A stretch of DNA of 29,015 nt from Bdellovibrionales bacterium (GTDB lineage: Bacteria > Bdellovibrionota > Bdellovibrionia > Bdellovibrionales > UBA1609), in NCBI GenBank assembly GCA_020434645.1, contig JAGRAK010000001.1, forward strand, positions 1 to 29,015, written 5' to 3'. Under the pieces are notes generated by a model, which did not search any database, was not told where the DNA came from, and saw only the letters and a program-made list of their open reading frames with translations. A program made the position numbers and the translations under genes. Positions 14,967 through 21,354 of the stretch are shown here, piece by piece (the first letter of the stretch is position 1; the number at the start of each line of letters is the position of its first letter).

Positions 14967-16181
14967 ATGAAATATATCTTAGCTTTTTCAACCCTACTTT
15001 TTGCCCAGATCGGACACGCCACCAACGTATATAAATTTACTGCCAGTTACCCCGAAAATACACAGGTCGCAGCTTCGACACGTGAGCTTGCGCTCTCAGG
15101 CGCTAAAATAATCGATAGTATCCCGCAACTCGGTATTTACGTAACAGAAACTGCCGTTACATTAAACTCTCGAAATTTCTTAGATTTGGGTGAAGTGAAA
15201 ACAATTTCGCTGATCACTCCCAATGAAGATTCTCGCGCAAAACAACCATGGGGTCTCACTGCAATTCATGCAAATGAAGCTTGGACAATCTCGACAGGAG
15301 CCGGAGTCGTTGTGGCTGTCTCTGATACAGGTGTAGATTCTAATCATCCTGATTTAGAAAAGAGCATGTGGCGCAATCCTGGTGAAATGGGCACTGATGC
15401 AAACGGCAATGATAAGACCTCAAATGGAATTGACGATGATAATAATGGATATGTTGACGATGTTTTCGGTTGGAATTTCGTTAAAAATAAACCCTCTGGC
15501 AAAGACAACCACTATCATGGCACTCACGTGTCGGGCACAATAGCCGCTCAACCAACAAAAAAGCTTTCTGGCGTCGCTCCCGATGCCAAAATTATGGATG
15601 TCTCATTTCTTGGAGGAAGTGGTTCTGGATCAGAGATCAATGGCGCGAAGACCATTATATATGCTGCAGACAATGGCGCGAAAATTATTAATTGCAGCTG
15701 GGGCGACGCTGGCAAAAATCAAATTATTCAAGATGCCATCTTATACGCTCAACAAAAAGGCGTACTCGTAGTTGTAGCTGCCGGCAATTCTAAATTAAAT
15801 ACCGATCGTAAGCCTTTTTTCCCGTCCTCGATAGATTTAGACAATATTGTGTCTGTCGGCGCGACCTCCGGGATCAAACATACAAAAGCCAGTTTTTCTA
15901 ATTACGGAGCGACAACTGTTGATGTCGCAGCCCCAGGCTACAAGATCTATAGTACGGCACCCACATCCAACAAAACACCTCGCTATAAAACTTTGAGCGG
16001 CACATCAATGGCCTCGCCACATGTTGCTGGGGTTGCCGCCCTACTTTGGAGTGCAAATCCTGGATTCAATTGGCAACAAGTTAAAAATCGACTCCTCGAA
16101 ACTACTCAGCCCTCGAAATATTGGAAGAAGAAAAATCTCACAGAGGGCGCAATCGACGCTTACGCCGCTGTGAAGAAATAG
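14967..16181 (+). CDS. Secreted subtilisin-like serine protease (family S8)
   Basis: A 404-residue protein; GGAGG lies seven bases before its ATG. After a signal peptide (residues 1-18) and a short propeptide-like region of about 75 residues comes an S8 domain with a complete triad: V-S-D-T-G-V-D (Asp120), H-Y-H-G-T-H-V (His184) and S-G-T-S-M-A-S-P-H (Ser347), plus oxyanion A-A-G-N (Asn274). Between Asp and His is an acidic D-A-N-G-N-D / D-D-D-N-N-G-Y-V-D-D insert (143-165) typical of calcium-binding S8 members. There is no C-terminal extension. The product would be an exported endopeptidase with broad specificity (family knowledge). Its stop is close to tRNA-Arg on the opposite strand. Confidence 0.94.
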   Translation: MKYILAFSTLLFAQIGHATNVYKFTASYPENTQVAASTRELALSGAKIIDSIPQLGIYVTETAVTLNSRNFLDLGEVKTISLITPNEDSRAKQPWGLTAIHANEAWTISTGAGVVVAVSDTGVDSNHPDLEKSMWRNPGEMGTDANGNDKTSNGIDDDNNGYVDDVFGWNFVKNKPSGKDNHYHGTHVSGTIAAQPTKKLSGVAPDAKIMDVSFLGGSGSGSEINGAKTIIYAADNGAKIINCSWGDAGKNQIIQDAILYAQQKGVLVVVAAGNSKLNTDRKPFFPSSIDLDNIVSVGATSGIKHTKASFSNYGATTVDVAAPGYKIYSTAPTSNKTPRYKTLSGTSMASPHVAGVAALLWSANPGFNWQQVKNRLLETTQPSKYWKKKNLTEGAIDAYAAVKK

Positions 16182-16191
16182 ATATGAAAAT

Positions 16192-16268
16192 TGGTGCGGT
16201 CGGCAGGAGTCGAACCTGCGACCACCACATTCGTAGTGTGGTACTCTATCCAGCTGAGCTACGACCGC
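16192..16268 (-). tRNA. tRNA-Arg (ACG)
   Basis: On the minus strand the acceptor arms GCGGTCG/CGACCGC pair, the anticodon stem CCACA/TGTGG holds loop CTACGAA (anticodon ACG, read as ICG after deamination), and the T arm GCAGG-TTCGACT-CCTGC is perfect. CCA is encoded; total length is 77. Confidence 0.96.
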
Positions 16269-16291
16269 ACATAAGATATTAAGAACAGTCC

Positions 16292-16320
16292 TTTTAAGCG
16301 ATAAACTGCATTATCCGCAA
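16292..16320 (-). promoter_or_regulatory. Weak candidate promoter of tRNA-Arg
   Basis: On the minus strand TTGCGG (16320-16315) and TTAAAA (16297-16292) are 17 bases apart, about 24 bases before the tRNA. The -10 matches consensus at only three positions. Confidence 0.28.
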
Positions 16321-16359
16321 GCTTTTACTCGTGAAACCCATGACTTCGCCGGCGCAATT

Positions 16360-16374
16360 GGGTATTTCTTACCC
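16360..16374 (+). promoter_or_regulatory. Inverted repeat just before gmhA
   Basis: GGGTA and TACCC (loop TTTCT) form a small perfect inverted repeat that ends two bases before the gmhA ATG. No Shine-Dalgarno is present. It may be an operator or a leader hairpin, or chance. Confidence 0.3.
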
Positions 16375-16376
16375 TT

Positions 16377-16967
16377 ATGGAAAATAAAACGATTTGGCTC
16401 AACGCCTTTAAAGACGCTCGCGAAACTCTAAATAAATTTGCTGATGACTCTGAGCAAATCGCCAAATGTGAGAAGTTCACAGAAATGCTGATCTCTACCA
16501 TTCAAGCTGGAGGAAACCTCTTTAGTTGCGGCAATGGCGGCTCCCATTGTGACGCGATGCATTTCGCCGAGGAATTCACTGGCCGATATCGAAAAGACCG
16601 CAAGCCTATAGGGGCTTTGGCTTTAGGTAATGCCCCTCACGTCACATGTGTTTCAAACGACTACGGGTTTGAGCATATTTTTAGCCGAGAGCTCATAGGC
16701 CTTGGCCGAAAGGGCGACTTGCTTATTGGCCTTTCCACTTCTGGCAACTCAAAGAATGTAGTGAATGCCTTTACTGCCGCCAAAGAGATCGGCATCAAAA
16801 CCGTCGCTCTTCTTGGTCGTGATGGTGGGCAGCTAAAAAATCAAGCTGATTTGGCTATTGTAATTCCGGCTGAAACTTCAGATCGTATACAAGAAATGCA
16901 TATCAAGCTCATTCATACGGTAATTGAAAGCGTGGAGCGCAAATTGTTCCCTGAAAACTATAAATAG
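16377..16967 (+). CDS. gmhA: Sedoheptulose 7-phosphate isomerase GmhA
   Basis: A 196-residue SIS-domain protein that closely follows Escherichia coli GmhA as I know it: S-C-G-N-G-G-S-H-C-D-A-M-H-F-A-E-E (50-66), T-G-R-Y-R, S-N-D-Y-G-F-E-H-I-F-S-R, L-S-T-S-G-N-S (119-125), and D-R-I-Q-E-M-H-I-K-L-I-H (169-180). The catalytic Glu65 and His180 fall at the same numbers as in the E. coli enzyme. It converts sedoheptulose 7-phosphate to D-glycero-D-manno-heptose 7-phosphate, the first step to ADP-heptose for the LPS core, in the cytoplasm. The other heptose genes are not next to it in this window. Confidence 0.96.
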   Translation: MENKTIWLNAFKDARETLNKFADDSEQIAKCEKFTEMLISTIQAGGNLFSCGNGGSHCDAMHFAEEFTGRYRKDRKPIGALALGNAPHVTCVSNDYGFEHIFSRELIGLGRKGDLLIGLSTSGNSKNVVNAFTAAKEIGIKTVALLGRDGGQLKNQADLAIVIPAETSDRIQEMHIKLIHTVIESVERKLFPENYK

Positions 16968-17000
16968 CGGAGTGTCGAACGACGCCACGGCTAACTTTAG

Positions 17001-17029
17001 TTGACGGGTTTATCGATAACTTAGTATTC
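17001..17029 (+). promoter_or_regulatory. Candidate promoter of tRNA-Ser
   Basis: TTGACG (17001-17006) is a good -35; a poor -10 (GTATTC or overlapping TAGTAT) lies 15-17 bases later, about 40 bases before the tRNA. Between gmhA and this tRNA I see nothing else. Confidence 0.35.
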
Positions 17030-17068
17030 GTATTGGCTGTTCCGAAATTCAAATAAAGACCGTCTCGC

Positions 17069-17160
17069 GGAGAGATGGGTGAGTGGCTTAAACCAGTTGT
17101 TTGCTAAATAACCGTACGGGTAATACCGTACCTCGGGTTCGAATCCCGATCTCTCCGCCA
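17069..17160 (+). tRNA. tRNA-Ser (GCT)
   Basis: The acceptor arms GGAGAGA/TCTCTCC pair. The anticodon stem GTTGT/ATAAC has loop TTGCTAA, so the anticodon is GCT. A long variable arm (GTACGG/CCGTAC) fits the class II shape of tRNA-Ser. The T arm has TTCGAAT and CCA is encoded; total length is 92. Confidence 0.96.
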
Positions 17161-17172
17161 AATTTTTATTTT

Positions 17173-17188
17173 TAAAGTGCGCTTTAAC
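17173..17188 (+). promoter_or_regulatory. Inverted repeat upstream of the 17206 gene
   Basis: TTAAAG and CTTTAA flank TGCG in the 45-base gap between tRNA-Ser and the next CDS. There is no T-run after it. It may be an operator or a weak hairpin in a read-through transcript. Confidence 0.25.
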
Positions 17189-17205
17189 TAAACCGGGGAT
17201 TCATA

Positions 17206-18099
17206 ATGAAAAAATATTTATTAGCGATTGGACTACTGATTGCTTCATCTTGTGCACTTGCATCTACCGTCTATGTAGAAACAGCAACCGGAACAGGCGT
17301 CGACTCACCGTCTCTGGAGTCTGTAACTGAACTCACGAAAGTGGCCGTTTCTGAAAATACGAAATTTACTCTTACTGAAAAAAAATCGAGTGCCGATTTT
17401 AATATTGAAACCAAATTATTAAAACTAGGTGATGCGATTATCTTAACCATGACAAAAACCGGTAAAGATAAAAAATCATTTACGGCAAAGCTCAAAGCCT
17501 CTGGTCTTGAAGATGTAGACGTTGTCACCAGCCGCTTGGTGCGCTCAGTACTCACTGAAGTTGCACCCGAGGGCAAGGCCACGGTTACCGATGTCACGGA
17601 GTCTGAGCAACATGCCGGCAGTCGTCGCTATGAGGCGACTCGACAATGGCAATTTGGTTTTGGCCCCGCTTGGTCGTCAAATCTAAATGTCGGAAGTGGC
17701 GGCACCAATTGGAGTCTTGGTTATGCGTGGGGCTTAGACCCAGATTTTCAACTTGCCCTCGTCGCGGACTGGTACTCGGTCGCCAACAGTGACGATGCGA
17801 ACTTTACAGATGTGTCTTTTGGTTTAGATTATTATTTTAGTCGAGAAAAGATTTCACCATTTATCGGTGCCGATATCGGTCGAGGTGCTGCTGCCGCTGC
17901 GCAAGGCTGTGCCGACACGTGGGTTTGCGTCTCCGACGATGATGCGAGTGGCTGGGTCGTGGGCGTAACCGCCGGCTACAAATTCTTCAGAACTTCTTCA
18001 GTAAATCTTGGCATTGTCGGACGATACAAATATTTGTTTGATAAAACATCATACGGAAACCCTGACATGGGCTCTGTGCGACTGGTTGTCTATTACTAG
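17206..18099 (+). CDS. Envelope protein: periplasmic N-domain plus beta-barrel C-domain
   Basis: A 297-residue protein with GGGGA six bases before its ATG and a signal peptide (MKKYLLAIGLLIASSCALA). Residues 20-120 form a small alpha/beta domain (T-E-L-T-K-V-A-V ... S-A-D-F-N-I-E-T-K-L-L-K-L-G ... V-T-S-R-L-V-R-S-V-L) resembling periplasmic domains that precede barrels in other delta-like bacteria. Residues 145-297 are barrel-like, with F-G-F-G-P-A-W, L-G-Y-A-W-G, F-I-G-A-D-I-G-R-G, G-V-T-A-G-Y-K-F-F and a C-terminal R-L-V-V-Y-Y. A Cys pair in G-C-A-D-T-W-V-C could close an extracellular loop. The function is unknown; it is probably monocistronic. Confidence 0.8.
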   Translation: MKKYLLAIGLLIASSCALASTVYVETATGTGVDSPSLESVTELTKVAVSENTKFTLTEKKSSADFNIETKLLKLGDAIILTMTKTGKDKKSFTAKLKASGLEDVDVVTSRLVRSVLTEVAPEGKATVTDVTESEQHAGSRRYEATRQWQFGFGPAWSSNLNVGSGGTNWSLGYAWGLDPDFQLALVADWYSVANSDDANFTDVSFGLDYYFSREKISPFIGADIGRGAAAAAQGCADTWVCVSDDDASGWVVGVTAGYKFFRTSSVNLGIVGRYKYLFDKTSYGNPDMGSVRLVVYY

Positions 18100-18146
18100 A
18101 CTTCTTTTATTGCCCACATAAAATAATTAAGCCATATTTTATAGAT

Positions 18147-19259
18147 ATGGTTTTAAATGTAGACTCTTCAGCAGCTCACGATCGAGAGCAAAAAAGCGCA
18201 ATTTTTTTTCTAGCTTTAATATTTTTACCCACAATATTTTTTTTGCTTTCATACGCAGGTGACAATCGACGGCTTGATTTACATGATTATTTTCAAGATC
18301 ATTTCAAATTGTCAAAAACACTCTACAAACTCAACACCACACTCCAGGTGCAGTTGTTGAAGAGTAAAAATATTGGCAAAGTGCATTTGGGCAAAGACAA
18401 CTGGCTCTTTTTTATTAATCAAGTTAAGGTTAAAGAAAATTCATGGGATGACTTGTGGAGCATTCCAACCCCGACGGTAGCCGCGTTTTGGAGTGAGTAC
18501 TTAGAAAAAAGCTTTTCAAAACCATTCGGATTTAATGCCAAGTATCTCTTTGTCGTGGTGCCCAATAAAGAAACCGTATATCGAGAACGAACTCACTATA
18601 ATTTTAAAGAATTTAGATTTGCTGACCAAGGCAACTACGGCCACATACAAAGAACTGTACGCTCGATAAATCCAGAAGCGTCAATTGATCTTATCCCCAC
18701 GCTAATTGAGCATGGTCAGGATCTACCGACATATCACCCTGCTGATTCTCATTGGAACCACTGGGGTGCCTATTGGGCTCATATTGAAATATTGAAAAAG
18801 GTAAACCAGCTTCTTGGCAGCAATATCGAACCATTGCCAATAAACAGCCCTCGAATTGAGTGGAACGCACAGCACGACATGTTCGATATTATTAAAGAGC
18901 GAGGTCTAACCTCAATCGTCCCTCTTGCCGCCATTATGAATAAAAATATTCATGTCGATTTCGTTTACGACTGCTGTGATGAGGCCATAAAATCGAGAGA
19001 AGATAATTATCATGTTTTCGAAAACCCCCAAGCCCAATACGTAGTGTGGCTCATCGGTGACTCTTATATGAATTATCTGCGTAAATACATACCTACATAT
19101 TTTAAAAAAACCGTTGTCATTACTCATAGCCAAATTACCAGCGAAGATATTCAAAATGCGTATAGAGAAACTGGCCCTCCTGATCTCATCATTGAGGAGC
19201 GCTCAGAACGTGGTCTTTCAACGAAATTATCCTACTCAGACTACTCGCCTAAAAATTAG
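18147..19259 (+). CDS. AlgX/AlgJ-like SGNH acetyltransferase-type protein
   Basis: A 370-residue protein with one N-terminal membrane segment (about residues 18-36) and a periplasmic SGNH-like domain. Typical features are H-L-G-K-D-N-W-L-F-F (80-89), the D-x-H motif in Y-H-P-A-D-S-H-W-N-H-W-G-A-Y-W-A (Asp200, His202) and the Ser block W-L-I-G-D-S-Y-M (Ser306). These are the equivalents of the AlgX/AlgJ catalytic triad that moves acetyl groups onto alginate. Here an MBOAT gene 4.3 kb downstream in the same run would supply the acetyl donor across the membrane. No Shine-Dalgarno precedes the ATG, but AT-rich hexamers do. The glycan is not necessarily alginate; no other alginate genes are seen. 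Confidence 0.88.
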   Translation: MVLNVDSSAAHDREQKSAIFFLALIFLPTIFFLLSYAGDNRRLDLHDYFQDHFKLSKTLYKLNTTLQVQLLKSKNIGKVHLGKDNWLFFINQVKVKENSWDDLWSIPTPTVAAFWSEYLEKSFSKPFGFNAKYLFVVVPNKETVYRERTHYNFKEFRFADQGNYGHIQRTVRSINPEASIDLIPTLIEHGQDLPTYHPADSHWNHWGAYWAHIEILKKVNQLLGSNIEPLPINSPRIEWNAQHDMFDIIKERGLTSIVPLAAIMNKNIHVDFVYDCCDEAIKSREDNYHVFENPQAQYVVWLIGDSYMNYLRKYIPTYFKKTVVITHSQITSEDIQNAYRETGPPDLIIEERSERGLSTKLSYSDYSPKN

Positions 19260-19323
19260 ATACTTAGGTGCCCCTGACCACATCATGTGAACTCGTTTTT
19301 AACTGTTGAAGCCATACCGCAGT

Positions 19324-19345
19324 GGTGCTAAGAGTTTTTAGCACC
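19324..19345 (+). promoter_or_regulatory. Perfect hairpin directly upstream of the glycosyltransferase start
   Basis: GGTGCTAA and TTAGCACC pair perfectly around GAGTTT, and the hairpin ends five bases before ATG 19351, where a ribosome site would be. No other Shine-Dalgarno is visible. It could block initiation, act as a processing site between the two cistrons, or be an operator. It is not a standard terminator because no T-run follows. Confidence 0.5.
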
Positions 19346-19350
19346 GGGAT

Positions 19351-21354
19351 ATGGGGAATAAAAAAAGTTTACGTATTGCATTATGGGTTCATTCTGGCGC
19401 CTTTCAATTAAAGGCCACTCTCAATTCTATTTCGGCTGCTCTAGACGAGCTTTCAGGCACGCCCGTACAGATTTGTGTGTTTTTAAATCGCTTCTGCCAA
19501 ATTACTCCTCGTATTTTGAAAACATGGTCACAAGCTCATAAAATCATCTATTATAGTGACGCCCACTTACGGTCAAAAATAGTCAATAAGACTATAAAAA
19601 GTACTGCTGAAGATTTTTTATTCTTACTCAGTTCAGACGATTTAATTTCTAAAAATTGGTTAAAACTCGCAATACTAAATTCTGCTAAGGCGAAAACCAA
19701 CAACGAAATTCTACATTCAGATCAAATTTATTTTTGGGGCAAATCTAAATCTTTTTATAGAAACCCACACCAATCTGACATTTCTCTCAATCGACTTTTG
19801 TGGCGAAACTTTTGGACAGGTCCTGTATTTTTATCTCGCACACTTTTTCTTAAATGCCCGATTTCAAAAATTAGCGCTGGATTTTCAGACCCCTGGTGGA
19901 CATGGAGCTGTGATCTTATCTCGCGCGGAGGAACCCATCGGCCAATTGCTGAAACCTATAGCTTTCAGCACAGCGACTCACAAGATGCTAAGACATTCTT
20001 AATAGAACCTGAGTTGCGTGTCGGGCAGCCTTCAGTACTTTTTAATAAGAAAAGCATTGTTCAAGAAAAATCAAAAATGAAGCGCGTTGTCTTGCGCAAG
20101 TCTTCAGAAGAGAAAAGGACTCTCCAAAATATTCTAGATTGGGGTCAAACAGGCGCTGGCGATTATAGGTTCGAAAAAATAGACAATTTATATGGCACGT
20201 TTAAACAGATAAATTTTCCGGCGGATGAATCCAAAATGAGCGAGTTATTTTTTTCAATAAAAGCTCAGATCGGAGACGCTGTTGACTACCTGATCGTTAT
20301 GCACCAGTTGCGTCGTGGTGGATCAGAACTAGCCGCACTTCACCACATAAACGCATTAAGAAAAATACGACCGAGATGTCGCATAGTTATTTTAACCACA
20401 GCTCTAGCAGATCAAGACTGGTCTGAGCGCTTTCCAAAAGATGTACAAATTCTTAACTTTGGCCGAATAGCAGGGCAATTCTTAGACCGGCCTCAGCAGA
20501 GACAGTTGATGCTGCAGCTTTTCACTCATGTTAAACCCAAAGTCCTTCATGTCATTTACGCATGGAACGCATGGGATATCCTACGTGATGCCGGTGCTGC
20601 GATCAGAAATCACACGAAAATCTACGTCAGTCTCTATTGCCTAGACTATGATCAATCTGGGCGGGTGACAAGTTACGCCCATACGCACTTGCCCCATTGC
20701 GCACATCATATTGATTTGATTTTTAGTGATAATAAACCCTTTGTGAAGCACTTGCATGATCAACTCGGTATTCAAAATTCAAAGGTTACATTTCTTCCGA
20801 CATCGGTTGTCCCGCGAGAACTTCTGCCAGACAATAATAGTTCTTCAAAAAAAACTTTTCGTGTGCTGTGGGCTTCTAGAATTTGCTGGCAAAAAAATAT
20901 ACAGCTTGTTTTTGATTTAGCACGAATTCTAAAAGACTTTGAGTTTCACATGTATGGTGAAATTTCAGAGAACTTTGAAAATCTATATGAACAGCTACAC
21001 AGTCTGCCAAATTTAAAATACTTCGGGACATTCGACGGCTTCGAGTCTTTGCCTTACCAGCAATACGATGTTTACCTTCATACTTCTCGATGGGATGGCA
21101 CTCCAAATATTCTACTTGAAGCTGGGCAAAAGGGGCTGCCAATAATCACCTCTGCCGTTGGCGGTATACCTGACTTAATAAACGATAAAACCGGTTATCT
21201 CGCGAACACACGAAGCGATTATCTAAAGCACTTAATATCTGTATTTAGCCGACCCGAGGCGGCACATAAAAAGTCTCAGGCGTTACAAAAACTTATTCAA
21301 GCACGACATTCTGAAGCGGCCTACCTTTGCAATTTAAGAGAGGCTATAACATGA
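19351..21354 (+). CDS. Hybrid glycosyltransferase (GT2-like N domain, GT4-like C domain)
   Basis: A 667-residue cytosolic protein without a signal peptide. Residues 1-230 resemble a GT-A (GT2) fold with L-L-S-S-D-D-L (Asp96-Asp97) as the nucleotide-sugar metal site and W-W-T-W-S-C-D-L-I further on. Residues about 310-667 are GT-B (GT4): an R-R-G-G-S-E-L glycine turn near 320, then W-A-S-R-I-C-W-Q-K-N (about 505), Y-L-H-T-S-R-W-D-G-T-P-N-I-L-L-E-A-G (about 575-590) and A-V-G-G-I-P-D-L-I. Two transferase modules in one chain would allow two consecutive sugar additions; the N-domain may instead be degenerate. Its stop overlaps the next start (ATGA). The start follows a hairpin, and no Shine-Dalgarno is seen. 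Confidence 0.85.
   Translation: MGNKKSLRIALWVHSGAFQLKATLNSISAALDELSGTPVQICVFLNRFCQITPRILKTWSQAHKIIYYSDAHLRSKIVNKTIKSTAEDFLFLLSSDDLISKNWLKLAILNSAKAKTNNEILHSDQIYFWGKSKSFYRNPHQSDISLNRLLWRNFWTGPVFLSRTLFLKCPISKISAGFSDPWWTWSCDLISRGGTHRPIAETYSFQHSDSQDAKTFLIEPELRVGQPSVLFNKKSIVQEKSKMKRVVLRKSSEEKRTLQNILDWGQTGAGDYRFEKIDNLYGTFKQINFPADESKMSELFFSIKAQIGDAVDYLIVMHQLRRGGSELAALHHINALRKIRPRCRIVILTTALADQDWSERFPKDVQILNFGRIAGQFLDRPQQRQLMLQLFTHVKPKVLHVIYAWNAWDILRDAGAAIRNHTKIYVSLYCLDYDQSGRVTSYAHTHLPHCAHHIDLIFSDNKPFVKHLHDQLGIQNSKVTFLPTSVVPRELLPDNNSSSKKTFRVLWASRICWQKNIQLVFDLARILKDFEFHMYGEISENFENLYEQLHSLPNLKYFGTFDGFESLPYQQYDVYLHTSRWDGTPNILLEAGQKGLPIITSAVGGIPDLINDKTGYLANTRSDYLKHLISVFSRPEAAHKKSQALQKLIQARHSEAAYLCNLREAIT

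Noticed and set aside
17271..17597. 108-codon minus-strand frame
   Set aside because: Opposite the two-domain envelope protein; no ribosome site or domain.
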